64,000 bases of DNA from Oscheius tipulae (taxonomy: Eukaryota; Nematoda; Chromadorea; Rhabditida; Rhabditidae): contig JASJZH010000001.1 of NCBI GenBank assembly GCA_037178975.1, positions 5,068,501 through 5,132,500 on the forward strand, read 5' to 3'. The translations under genes and the position numbers were made by a program. The notes below the pieces were generated by a model. That model did no database searches. It was not told the DNA's origin and saw only the letters and a program-made list of their open reading frames with translations. Position 1 is the first letter of the stretch. Every line of letters begins with the position of its first letter. Positions 49,127 through 59,551 of the stretch are shown in pieces.

Positions 49127-50452
49127 TCGAGTGGAGTACATCAACAGGATAAATGGGGTGACTGATCCGGCTTTGAGGTGAGACACTTTTTTGAATTATT
49201 CACGAGAGAGGATTAGTTCAGAAGGCGATCTCAGATATTAACAGTGTCTTTTTTCTTATCCAATTCGTCATTTGAGGATCACTTGCTAGAGCTTTTTGGG
49301 CACACCAGAACAAAGACCTAAAGTTGTGATGATAAGTTATAGAAAAGAACCTAATGTTCCATGCCACGACTTATTTCTGTACTCGATCAAGTTCTGATTG
49401 ATAAACAGCGAAAGATCTCCCTGTGTGGAACGATCGAGACGGCGACGGAAATAGTCTGTTCACGACTATTTATAAGTCTAGTTTAACAGTATCACAAGAC
49501 TGATCAGTGCTCCTGAAAACGTTCTTCTCGAAAGACCAATTTCAGGAATGAGTACTACTTTGATGGACTGGAACTCTGCAATTCCATCGACAGGCCTTGG
49601 ACAACGGTCGTAGAACAAGAAGCCATAAAGTAAGAGTTTATTAAAACGTAGAAGAACAATATTATAGATTGGGACGACCTGAAGAAGCCGCTTGGCTGGA
49701 AAAAGCTGGGCTGAAGTACTTTACAGCCCTCTTTATGACATTTCCTCCCGGAACAATGGTCAATGTTACAAGAGCTGTAAATCAAACAAGTGTAGCATTG
49801 AAAAGGAAAGTTCAGGCCTGCTCAAAGCACGAGAAACAGCTTCAATGTGGTTCCGTCTATGAGGGAACGGAGGTCACGAAGGACAGAATAGCCGAGCTGA
49901 AGGAGATTGGAAACCACAAGATTATGTTCGACAAAGAGTGCAAAGACCCCAAATGGACTGCTAAAGTCTATCCTTGTATTGGGAGAAACGTGGCCGAGTG
50001 GATGGGTGACTGCAAAAGTGTTCGTCTCTTCTAATTACGGGGACAATAAGACCAATTCAGAAAGTGAATGAGCATTCCGTCCTCCGGGATAGTGTCAATA
50101 CCCGGATCGAGCAAATCTACGAGAATTCGATCAAGACGATCAAGAACATGAACGATAAAAAGGGAGACGCTCAGGAGATCTTTTCCCGAGCCATGAGTTC
50201 AATAGTCAAGTTGGAAGGAGCAAAATGTGCTCTCTTCAAGCAGGTAAGAGATTGAAAAGCTGTCGAATGATAACATTATAGACACGACTTTGTGTGATGC
50301 GAAAACTGTTGAATCATTGTGGTGCTGAGGCAGCTAGAGCCTTCAACACCAGTGTTTCCTTGGGATATCTGAAGACAGAAAGGAGGGAACGACTCAGTTT
50401 GGACTTCAAAGTTTTCAGTTATCCGAGTCATCCGAACTGCGGGGGATTGTAG
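49127..50452 (+). CDS. Cys-rich protein, possibly T20D4.11-like (DUF19) secreted type
   Basis: A chain of exons on the plus strand: a short one near 49127 (ARVEYINRINGVTDPAL), one at about 49546 (NEYYFDGLELCNSIDRPWTT), one at 49669-50017 (LGRPEEAAWLEKAGLKYFTA, VQACSKHEKQLQCGS, KIMFDKECKDPKWTAKVYPC) and two more ending LEGAKCALFKQ and RLCVMRKLLNHCGAEAARAF, with the stop at 50450-50452. About ten cysteines and the CG-x-E-A near the end recall nematode DUF19 domains, but the match is loose. N-glycosylation sites occur (NVTRAVNQT). The signal exon was not found, so the start is uncertain. Confidence 0.5.
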
Positions 50453-50505
50453 TCTGTAAATAATGAACAGCGCGTTTTTGTGCTACTAGTACCTTTTATT
50501 GTGGC

Positions 50506-50729
50506 TCAGTGTTTTCCATGATGTTTCTTGGCCTTTCCGTCTCCCTTCTTGTGCTGAGTATGAGGGCGAACGTGCTTCTGGGGCGCAGCTCTCTTGACGG
50601 CTCCTTCTCCACTGACCACAGATGATTCATGCCTTCGTGATAAGAGGCAAGGCCTAGAGTTTTTATGTCTTTTGTGCTAGTGATGTCAGCCAGAGAGACG
50701 AGGACGAGGAACATAAGGAAGATACGCAT
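50506..50729 (-). pseudogene. third member of the basic HVR/QHKK peptide family, frame broken
   Basis: Starts MRIFLMFLVLVSLADITS at 50729, a signal peptide like MRFFILFLALVAMTS of the palindrome genes, with TATAAAAA 32 bases before. The downstream part, in a different frame, reads RRHESSVVSGEGAVKRAAP, QKHVRPHTQHKKGDGKAKK and ends HHGKH at 50506. The segment HVRxxxQHKK is shared with the copies at 53.6 and 54.3 kb. Where those copies have an intron, this one has only a short A-rich stretch ending CTCTAG and no GT donor, so signal and mature parts are not joined in frame. It may be a decayed copy, or splicing may use a site I cannot see. Confidence 0.5.
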
Positions 50730-50760
50730 ACTGACTCTGCTCCATGACATGCAAGCTCTC

Positions 50761-50768
50761 TTTTTATA
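50761..50768 (-). promoter_or_regulatory. TATA box of the third HVR peptide gene
   Basis: On the minus strand TATAAAAA lies about 32 bases before the ATG at 50729, the same arrangement as in the two palindrome copies. Confidence 0.4.
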
Positions 50769-50870
50769 TGAGAATTGGATGAGCCAAGTTGTATGTAACG
50801 TCTGGGAAAAAATCAACAAATTGGCCGTGTTAAACCGCGGTAATCGGATGTTTGTTCTCGTAAGAAAGAG

Positions 50871-52771
50871 TCAGTACAAACCGTCTTCAACCTTTGTTTT
50901 CAAATAGTATATGTCACTGGTTCGTAGTCCGATCTCTTCGACATCTTTGTCTGGCGGACTCCTCAAGGACTTCCGCGCAGCTTGAATGTACTTCTCAGGG
51001 AGAACTTCTAATAGTTTCTGAAACCTTTTTACATACTTTGAACAAGTATCACTCTACCTCAACATCACTTTCGAGACAGACGGTTGGCACAGGCTGGATG
51101 TAGAACTGGGAATCGGGAGCATAGGACCAAGAAGGATCCTGTTCCTCCGGATGGAAACAACCCGGAATCCTGGTCTTGGCCGTATGAACTTCTTCCGAAA
51201 GACCCTTAACGATATCTTATAAGAAGAAACAAACAGGTACCGAATAGGCTACGTTGAATGGGGCAAAGAACAACCGCTCGCAGTTTTTCATAATTGGCGG
51301 AATTTGTGTAGCAAGAAAGATGGTGCAGTCTTCCACGTTCTCCATTATGATGCGTCTACAGGCCACAGTAATTGAGCAGCTCTTCAGATTTCTCAGTTCA
51401 ACTGTTCCAGAACAGGGTCCGAGAAGAAGACATGGACAGTCGGCAATGTTTTCCAAAATTATTGAAAGGGAACTGGAAAATAGTTACTGGTTTGAAGGGA
51501 GGTTACTAGGATAACGCGAAGATTGATGATGGTTTCGGCAAGGAATTGTTCAGCCGAAGATGAGCTCCTCTGTAGATACTTTTGGTTAGTAACTGGAGAC
51601 GTCGCCACCCAGAAACGGTGACCATCCGTCGACCAAATGGTGCTAGGGATGTCTTCTTCCGAAGACCGTGGGGTCTCTTCTGAAAATGTCTATTCAAAAT
51701 ATAACGAGAAAAAAGAAAAAGTATCTTGCGTTGCCAGGAATCGAACCCGGGACTTACGCGTGAGAGCCGTAAATCCTAACCACTATAGACTACAGCAACG
51801 GAGGTGGCACCGCAGAAAACAGCAGTACATGGCATCGCACAGACAAAAATTGCTAGGTTTTTTTTATATCGGTTCCAAGAATTACAGATTCTTGTTTCCG
51901 GCGAAGCCACAAACTTTGGAACCCACCTCTCCTTCGACTAGATGACAAATCCTGAATGGATCCGGTATCAAGCAAGTTGAGAATCTTTTGGCCAGAATCT
52001 TGATTCCCGCTCCAATCTCGTTTGTCCAGACGATCCTCACAATTCGAGAAGCCGTCGCAGGTCGTCCTTCTATCATTCCCTCGAAAACGCAATCTAAAGC
52101 AGACAAGAACTCGTCTCTAATTTCAACAGTAGGGTCCAGAAGCAGGATTTTTAGGATCAGAGCTGAAAATATTGAACTTTCTAAAGAAACTTGTGGTTAC
52201 TTATGTTGTTGTGGAAGAACTCTGCTATTTGATCATCCCGACTGTAATAACGATCGCCGACTTTTGGTTTTAATGAAAGAAGAAGGAGATCCAGACATAA
52301 TTCGGCTGCCCGAGGTTGACCACTGGCACTGGTACAATTCTTGTAGACCAGGCTGGCCGTATCCCAAGGAATGTCCAAGTACCGACAAGAAGAATACCAA
52401 GTGTCACTACTGAAACGTCTCTTTCCTAACAACCTGTGTCCAACTAACTCAATGGCCTCGTATGGTCGCAGAGGAGTCAACTCTTGAATGAGGTGAAGAA
52501 TGACGTCGAGGTCGGGTAGAGAAGAACATTTGGGGAGAAGATGCTCGAAAATGTAGTCTCCTCTCGGCCAGAGACAGATCTCCATTCTTGAGAACAACAA
52601 GAAGAGGACGGCAGAGTCTCCACGGCAACGGCTATACAAGAGGGGGACAGCTGGCAGGAAAGGTCGGCTGCCGAACAAATTTGGGTGTCCGATGACGGCA
52701 GGTAATTGAGTAACATTTGGGTCGAAGAACGTTTCAGCTAGGGAACTGCTAGGGAAAACTTTCAGATGCAT
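50871..52771 (-). CDS. TBCC domain-containing protein 1 (TBCCD1)
   Basis: Starts MHLKVFPSSSLAETFFDPNV at 52771, followed by VIGHPNLFGSRPFLPAVPLL, RMEICLWPRGDYIFEHLLPK and LIQELTPLRPYEAIELVGHR, the helical N-terminal half of TBCCD1. The middle part includes KRPHGLRKKTSLAPFGRR and a short exon set around 51880-52160. The C-CAP/TBCC beta-helix reads GPCSGTVELRNLKSCSITVA, CRRIIMENVEDCTIFLATQ and CERLFFAPFNVAYP. The last exon reads KLLEVLPEKYIQAARKSLRS and ends TKVEDGLY at 50871. TBCCD1 links the centrosome and Golgi; no arginine-finger tubulin-GAP role is known for it. A tRNA-like sequence lies in one intron. Some internal junctions are approximate. Confidence 0.8.
51728..51801 (-). tRNA. tRNA-Glu-like (anticodon CTC), possibly a variant or pseudo-tRNA
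   Basis: On the minus strand the sequence has an A box (TAGTCTATAGTGGTTAGGA), the anticodon loop CTCTCAC (anticodon CTC, Glu) and a perfect B box GGTTCGATTCC. The acceptor stem pairs CGTTGC with GCAACG, with a C-C clash at the first pair. The D arm has two extra bases (TA) compared with usual tRNA-Glu, and the last anticodon-stem pair is G-G. It lies in an intron of TBCCD1 on the same strand. The odd bases make a diverged copy likely. Confidence 0.7.
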
Positions 52772-53312
52772 CCATAGCTCCAGCTTTCTTTTTTCAGTCG
52801 ACTCTCTAACCGAAAAAAGAAAGAACGTTGGGTTGCTCTTGGAAAGACACTCCGTGTAACTCTATCCTAGAGTAACCCATTGCTGAATCATCTGAAGACA
52901 AGTCAGAAGGAAGAGTTGGGAGATTCTGAAACTTGATTTCGGTCTAGACCGGTCTACAATCAGCTATCCCTTGTCACGTTTGCTCTCCACAAAACTATTC
53001 TCCTTCAAAGATCAAAACGACTTTTGAACTTTTAATTGTGCTCAATTGGACGCTTGCTGCTGCTCCCACGTTGATTTTCTTTCAAGTAGCCTACCCGAAC
53101 CAACTCTTTTGCATTCACTTTTTCACACCTTCCTTTAAGAGTCTTCCCAAAACAATTCTTTTGATCCAACTCTGTCATCCGTTTTCTTTTGTCTCGAGAC
53201 TAGGATCTGGTCTAGTCCCAAGCAACCTAGATCTGAAGACTCTCAGTCTTTAGCTTGAGGGCCAAGACGGACTTTTCAAAATCGAGTATTAGAGACTGAG
53301 AATGGGGTCAGA
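52772..53312. other. intergenic, no supported gene
   Basis: A hydrophobic plus frame at 53038-53253 lacks start context and splice partners. Nothing else is evident. Confidence 0.35.
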
Positions 53313-53504
53313 GTGATGGGGATTACCAATAGAAGACAGATCATGACAGAAACGAAATCTACCGATGAAATCGGCAGATGTCTAATGGCCCGAGACTGGT
53401 GTTCATTCGAAAAAGACTGGAAGGGCTGTTTTGGACGAGGTACGAAAAATGTCCCAACTTATGAGGAGATCTTTTCGGATCTGATGAAACAGATCCACAA
53501 ATAA
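53313..53504 (+). CDS. short ORF partly copied into the palindrome, unrecognised
   Basis: Reads MMGITNRRQIMTETKSTDEI, then MARDWCSFEKDWKGCFGRG and ends VPTYEEIFSDLMKQIHK. The last part (from about 53442) lies inside the left arm of the inverted repeat, and the right arm carries the same sequence without the upstream part. If this is a real gene, its 3' end was copied along with the peptide gene, and the left side is the older one. Confidence 0.3.
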   Translation: MMGITNRRQIMTETKSTDEIGRCLMARDWCSFEKDWKGCFGRGTKNVPTYEEIFSDLMKQIHK

Positions 53505-53570
53505 CATATTAGTTGAAGTAAATTGTTTGAAGATAGTTTTGTTCATTCAATCAAGCGAACATTCCTTCTT

Positions 53571-53811
53571 TTACTCGGGCTTCTCCTCACACTGAGACTT
53601 GCGATCCTTCTTGTGTTGAACACGATGACGAACATGTTGTCCCCCAGCCTTAGTGATGTATTGTTCTCCATTGGCAGCAGTGGTGTCGACAGTAGAACCC
53701 TCAGAATTGAAGGGAACCCAGGCGAGAGCTGAAGCTTCTTTGCTTTCATATTATTCTTGGAGTACCGGAGGTCATGGCGACGAGGGCGAGGAAGAGGATG
53801 AAAAAACGCAT
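53571..53811 (-). CDS. basic secreted HVR/QHKK peptide, left palindrome copy
   Basis: The mirror image of the gene at 54304-54544: signal peptide MRFFILFLALVAMTS, a 37-nt intron in phase 1, then a mature peptide starting ALAWVPFNSEGSTVD and ending with GGQHVRHRVQHKKDRKSQ and CEEKPE, 66 residues in total. The mature end is rich in His, Lys and Arg with a single Cys. It resembles no family I know. A TATA box lies 37 bases before the start. Its identity to the right copy suggests a very recent duplication or ongoing gene conversion. Confidence 0.65.
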
Positions 53812-53989
53812 ATTGAAGTGGCTTGCTCTACTGATCCGAGTTAGACATTTTATACCAACTAAAGCAATAACATTTGCTTTCTTCGTGAGTGAATATCTGG
53901 GGAAAATCATCAAAAACGGGCAAAATTCTAAGGCTGATGCAAGAGATCAAGTGAAAGATGATCACAATGATCTCTCGACTCGCAACCCA

Positions 53990-54125
53990 CCTTCAGTATC
54001 CATACCCTACGGTGAAATTAAGGTGAGAAATCGATTGCCACTTACAAAAATACCATATGGTCACGTCAATGTTTATCCATGATACAGGTACAGTTACTTT
54101 CGACTGAAGAAGGTTGCGAGTTGAA
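53990..54125. promoter_or_regulatory. spacer between the divergent peptide genes
   Basis: 136 single-copy bases form the centre of the palindrome. The two promoters lie in the arms (TATAAAA at 54261-54267 on the plus strand and at 53848-53854 on the minus strand), so both genes share this spacer as upstream sequence. Confidence 0.4.
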
Positions 54126-54260
54126 TGGGTTGCGAGTCGAGAGATCATTGTGATCATCTTTCACTTGATCTCTTGCATCAGCCTTAGAATTTTGCCCGTT
54201 TTTGATGATTTTCCCCAGATATTCACTCACGAAGAAAGCAAATGTTATTGCTTTAGTTGG

Positions 54261-54267
54261 TATAAAA
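54261..54267 (+). promoter_or_regulatory. TATA box of right palindrome peptide gene
   Basis: TATAAAA lies 37 bases before the ATG at 54304; the mirror copy is at 53848-53854 on the minus strand. Confidence 0.5.
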
Positions 54268-54303
54268 TGTCTAACTCGGATCAGTAGAGCAAGCCACTTC
54301 AAT

Positions 54304-54544
54304 ATGCGTTTTTTCATCCTCTTCCTCGCCCTCGTCGCCATGACCTCCGGTACTCCAAGAATAATATGAAAGCAAAGAAGCTTCAGCTCTCGCCTGGGTT
54401 CCCTTCAATTCTGAGGGTTCTACTGTCGACACCACTGCTGCCAATGGAGAACAATACATCACTAAGGCTGGGGGACAACATGTTCGTCATCGTGTTCAAC
54501 ACAAGAAGGATCGCAAGTCTCAGTGTGAGGAGAAGCCCGAGTAA
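54304..54544 (+). CDS. basic secreted HVR/QHKK peptide, right palindrome copy
   Basis: Exon 1 (54304-54349) encodes the signal peptide MRFFILFLALVAMTS; a 37-nt GT-AG intron joins exon 2 (54387-54544) in phase 1. The mature part starts ALAWVPFNSEGSTVD, continues TTAANGEQYITKAGGQHVRH and ends VQHKKDRKSQCEEKPE. Small size, a signal exon plus a mature exon, positive charge and a strong TATA box are features of secreted effector or antimicrobial peptides, but no known family fits and activity is unproven. A diverged relative lies at 50506-50729. Confidence 0.65.
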
Positions 54545-54673
54545 AAGAAGGAATGTTCGCTTGATTGAATGAACAAAACTATCTTCAAACAATTTACTTC
54601 AACTAATATGTTATTTGTGGATCTGTTTCATCAGATCCGAAAAGATCTCCTCATAAGTTGGGACATTTTTCGT

Positions 54674-57367
54674 GTTTGTGTTGTTCAGATAAAGTTATTG
54701 CCAATTTGGATGGCAAGTCAATTTTGGACGCGCTCTAGAACTTTGCTTTTGTCGCAGTGAAGACTCGGGGAGTCTTTTTTTACACGGACACCGTTGGCTG
54801 GTGATTACCTAAGTACTATGAAGTTGTGGCCCTTGATCCACTTTACATTTTCACAGAACATCGGAGAGCTCGAAAGTTCTTTGCTCTGCCCGAAAAGTCA
54901 ATCAGAAATCATATACTTTCAGTTCATCATGTAATTTTTTGACAAAATCCACTCGTAGGGTCAGAAACTGGGGAGTGTGTAGTCAGGATCGATATCCTGC
55001 TGTCCATAGCTCTGGACCGAAATAAGCCCGTCGAAAATGCAACAACCGCGTCATGTTCCTCCCGAGAGACCGCGACTGGTCAGTTTTGCTCAGTTATTGT
55101 CCGAGAAAACGGAAAGTTCAGCTTCCAGAACTGCCCGAACCTTGGAACTACTGTGTGCTCAGTGCAATACCAACTCTTTTTGGTAACTCATACTACTGTT
55201 GTTTGAATTACCTAATTTAGCCTACTTCTACGACTTTTCTGTGGAGCACTGTATATATGTAGCTGTCGGAATGTTCGTCACGTATTCTATTTCTTTTATA
55301 AAATGTATTACGAGTTTTCAGTTGCCTGATAGTAAAGTGGATCCTTCGTCTGTGATACCTCTCATTTTTCTGTATTTCTGTCTCTCAATAAACCAACATA
55401 TCAATCGATGGGCGAGGTCATAATAACCCGGCCAGATGGAGCTCATTAAAGGATTTAAGGTGTCCGACCGTGTTGATATTTATCTCTTTCGATTTTTCCC
55501 ATACCGCGTAGAGCTGTTTTGAACCCGTCTTCAGTTCCGTCTTCACAACTAACTTCGGTCAGTCGCTGGTTTGGAGCGCGCAGATTCAAATTTTGGCTGG
55601 CGTCCAAAGGGGCTGACTGTCCAGCTGTTTGCCAAAGGCCGGTCACTCTGCGCCATCGTCGATTCCAATACTTTTAGCCGTTCTCATTCGGATGATCAAT
55701 CAAAATCCTCGGAAGAAATCAATCATAAATCATTAGATCTCTTTGTTCCCTTCCAATACTTTTTCGAGGAAACCAATGACTCCGATGGTTTTCTGTTTCC
55801 GACGTCTGTATTATTAAGAACTACTTCTTACCCAATAGTTAGCATAAAATAGTCTAAAAAGCTGTAGTTCATAACGATCTCAAGCATTTGGGCAGTTGTT
55901 TTCGGAATCTGGTCACTTTAATGAGTCCACTGTAAAGCAATTTGCACCTCTCGGACAAGAAAAATGTTTTTCTCATCACCAGTCTAGAGTTCGGACAGCT
56001 GTCGTTTCTGTTGATATGAGACTCTGGAGGGACGAGTGTAACAGATTGACGATAAATGGTCTTCCTCACCCATTCTGGCAGCTTTGTACTCTCTCGCTCA
56101 CTCATTTGGCTAATTTTCTCTTCTTTCTCGGCAAAAATTGCTGTGCCGAGAGCGGCGAATAGTTGAACAGGTTCCACCTTTTTTGCCACTTCTCGTCGTC
56201 AAACGCTTGCCAACAAGTCAGCATTGTTTCAAGATGTTCTCTCACAGAAGCTGTCGGATCAGTCTCTTCTTCTTCCCCAGTGTTATTTGGAACGCGGGCA
56301 CCCCTTTCTAATCCCCCCTTATTGTTTGAGTTTCTATACTTCCGACATTGATTTCGTCTTTCCGCTCTTAGTAGTAGTGGCTCTCCTATTGAGACTCTTT
56401 TTGTTGGAGGCCGTCGTGTCGAAGTGACGGCGCGTGTCCAGCTGCCACCAAAAAAGTGCCCAGAGGCTAATCGCATTTTTAAGCGAAACTTCTTCCTTTC
56501 AAAGGAGAATGGGGGTCACAATCTCTGTCGCTTTATCGAGTTTCAACCAAGTTCCGGTCCTCCGATTTCAGGCTGCCTTTTCCAGTCAATTAAACGGGCT
56601 AAGCTCTCTCACTCTCAGAGAGAGAGAGAGCCATCCGGAAATTATTCTCACATTTGTTTCTAGGGTAACCCTTTGGAAGAGTAGTTAGACAGAATGAGTC
56701 AATCGCTTTCCGCTTCATCGAAGTTCCCACATCCCTTCTAATTCTGTTCGGCACAGACCGAGACAGTCATTGAAACAGAGAGTCTTCAATGCTTTTCCCC
56801 TTCATCAACCACATTTTTGCCAAAGTCATGTGATTTTTCCCCCTCCATGTGATCTTCCTCAACTGATCCTCCTTTTTTTCTTCATCATCACTTGAAGCTT
56901 GATTCTCTCCTCGCGAGAGCAATAAACAGCCCATTTCGAGCGGTCGTATTTCCTCTCGCAACGGCTGATTTTGGCATGTTCAGTGTCTTTCCGTTCTCGC
57001 GGATCCTCTCCGTTCAAATCTATGCAAATGGAAAGCATTAGGATTCAATTATTCGACGGCAAGGCTACTTATTGCCTTCTAGGCGGCCATTTCTCCCAGC
57101 CTTTTCTTCTTTTCACTTTTCTTTTACCTTTTTTGGCATTCACCGACTGACGAGCCAAACTGTGACGACCCTTCTACTCAGACCATTTTTTTTCTGTTTG
57201 AATCTCAGATGTTTCCCCCCACGAACAATATTTTCTGTCCCCAGAAGATTGTGTGCACTTCGGCTGTGGCAATCTGTCCAAACAGTACTTCCGACGCGCA
57301 AAAACGTTGCCCTTTTCACTTCTCTACTCGTATTCACAATTCAAATGACTTTTTACAGGATCCGAAA
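54674..57367. other. gene-poor stretch before MTSS1-like gene
   Basis: Several ORFs occur on both strands. The most protein-like is a minus set around 55870-56480 (ASVREHLETMLTCWQAFDDE; AKKVEPVQLFAALGTAIFAE), but its frames do not join cleanly and no domain is recognised. An AG dinucleotide run lies near 56617-56630. I call no gene here. Confidence 0.35.
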
Positions 57368-59327
57368 ATGGATCCGGACATGCAGTTCAATGCGCTGGCA
57401 GCTCTATCCCAGAGCGTAACTCATGATCTGAAGGTATTTCTGCAACATCTCTTATCTTCATCAACACTTTCAGCAATCCTTCCCAGCCTGGGATATGGTA
57501 GCTCAAAAAGCCGTCAAGTTGTCCCAGCAGCTGAGATCGACAGCTCAGTGTCTCACCTCGTTTTGTGACGCCCTTCAGAATGTTTCCGACGACTGCGGCA
57601 GCAACCTCAAAGGTATCTTTTGTGGGTTTATCGAGCTCTTTTACTGTGTTAGGTGCCACGAGAGATGTTGCAACTTGTCTGACGAGAATCTCAATGCGAC
57701 AGAGAGCACTGGAGTCCAGGTTCCGAAGTTTAGCCGACGCCTTTTCGGAAGAACTCGCTCGTGGATTGAGCGAGAGGACGAACTATTGGAAACAGAGAGC
57801 TGCCGAGTTAGAAAAGACCAATGTGAAGCATATCAAGAAAGTCAGAGGACGGAAGAAGCGCCCAGATGGACCATCACTCTCCGAACAGAAACAAATCTGT
57901 ACTCAGATCTTGGGAGAACAGCGTCAAAACTTTCAGTTCTTCTGCTCCATGTTGATGCCCGTCCTGGTGAGTTTGGACAGTACTTGAGTCATTCTTGCGG
58001 CTGTTTATACGATTCAAAAGCCGTCATAGTGATGTTTTCACACGTCATGAATTAGTCAACGCCTTCAGCAACAATCGAATCTTTAGAAGGCCGAAATGAC
58101 TCTCCTGGACGAAGGTCCTCATATCCGTCAGGCTGTAGAAACTCTCGAAACGACGATCGAATGTGTGGACAGCACAGCCCTCGTGGACACAATTGTTACC
58201 GATATAACTCAAGGAGTCGACGGAGCCTGGAAACAGTGCCTGGACAATGCTACTCTCCGTTTCAGAGAAAAGTCTCTAAGTAAGCTGATCCAATTAGTTG
58301 TTATTAGGGACTCGTTCAGCTGGAAGCGAATTCGACCTGACTCCCATGAGTCGACCACAAAGCCTCCCCGTCTCTGAGAACGGCATTATCCACGGCGGAG
58401 AGGGTGTTCTGGCTTCGAAACCGCCGCGACGTCCTATTTCGAGAAGCAATTCTAAGGTATTCTAGGGAGGCAACTACTCTTTCAGCTCATTCAATTTCAG
58501 TCCTCGTGTATCAGTCCGCCACTAAATCAGAGTCCGCTATCTGACTCCATGTTCAACATGTCTCAATTTGGGCCGGGTAGATTAATGCGTCCGCATAGCA
58601 TCAACGGAATGGAGCCCTATGGAACGCATCAAGTTTGTTTAGGGAAGGTACTCGGTCTATTCACATTCTAGCCACCTGTTCCTATGCAATCAGGTCCAGG
58701 AAGTTGTAGTTCCGAAGCTTCTGCCGCCATGTACAGTGAAACTCTTCAACAAATTGGTAAGGGTCAATCTACTAATCAAAGGGATTAATTCAGACCAACT
58801 AGGATCGGACTTGGAGAATTTCTGCACATCGGCCTTCGACATGCGCTACATCACTGACCCAATTCCTCCGAATCAGGCCACACCTTACAACAGTAACATC
58901 AAAATGAGAGGTTTATTTATACTTGTTGTTTTCAAATTGACAGTTGCAGAACATTCGAAACCGCCGCCTCCTGCTCGAAGAAACAGCACAATCACGGCCG
59001 CGACTCCTACAGCTCCGTCTGTTGCTGATGCTAGGAGCAACTATTTCAAAGGTCCGTCTTTGATTTATAGGAGAGTATACCCGTATATAGGCTTGCTTTT
59101 AGGGGAACAAAAACGTGGCCCATACTTACTTGATAGGCAGAAAGACTTGTTCAAAAGATGGTTTTGCAGGTAGTAGACAGTCTCTGAACTCGTCCCTCTA
59201 CTCCGGTTCCACGACAGATCTCCACCATCATCCAGTAAACAGTCAGCCTCATCCGATGACTCCCATGGCTCAAAACGTCAATCCCTACAACAAACATTCC
59301 ACTTTCACTCCAAACTACAACTTGTGA
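57368..59327 (+). CDS. MTSS1/ABBA-like I-BAR (IMD) protein
   Basis: Starts MDPDMQFNALAALSQSVTHD after TTTACAG. The IMD reads QSFPAWDMVAQKAVKLSQQL, TAQCLTSFCDALQNVSDDCG, then SNLKGATRDVATCLTRISMR, QRALESRFRSLADAFSEELA and TNYWKQRAAELEKTNVKHIK, with a basic KKVRGRKKRP. The pattern G-A-T-R-(D/E)-(V/I)-x-x-x-L-T-R-(I/M)-x-M-R-x-R is diagnostic of MTSS-type I-BAR domains, which bend membranes outward and bundle actin. The C-terminal half is Ser/Pro-rich and disordered (SKPPRRPISRSNSK, KPPPPARRNSTITA) and ends HSTFTPNYNL at 59327. No WH2 domain is evident at the end, unlike vertebrate MTSS1. Confidence 0.85.
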
Positions 59328-59551
59328 TCCGACTTCTGCCCCTTTTCCTCGAGAAAATACAGGTCTTTTCTCCTAGACTCCCCAATGTTTATATCTTTTC
59401 CATGTGCCTTTTTCTTCGAGCTAATAAAATACGTTTCATTATGGAAGTTTCGGGGCAATTGTTTTGATAGATGGCAACAAGAGGGCGTGAGAAAATGGAA
59501 GCGTGAGCAAAACGGACCTCGTACTAGCTGAAGAAGCAGGAAAAGGGAGCT

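Larger units (their letters stand above)
53442..54673. repeat. large inverted repeat: two 548-bp arms around a 136-bp spacer
   Basis: Left arm 53442-53989 and right arm 54126-54673 are reverse complements of each other and have exactly the same length. All long frames in one arm recur letter for letter in the other, so the arms are identical or nearly so. The spacer 53990-54125 is single copy. Each arm holds one complete two-exon gene for a basic secreted peptide, with promoter, reading outwards from the centre. Confidence 0.92.

Noticed and set aside
53774-54082. Basic ORF MATRARKRMKKRILKW in both palindrome arms
   Set aside because: It is antisense to the signal exon and promoter of the peptide genes and lacks its own signals.
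55870-56480. Possible minus-strand gene with EHLETMLTCWQAFDDE
   Set aside because: Frames do not join with usable splice sites and no family is recognised, so I left it as a note.
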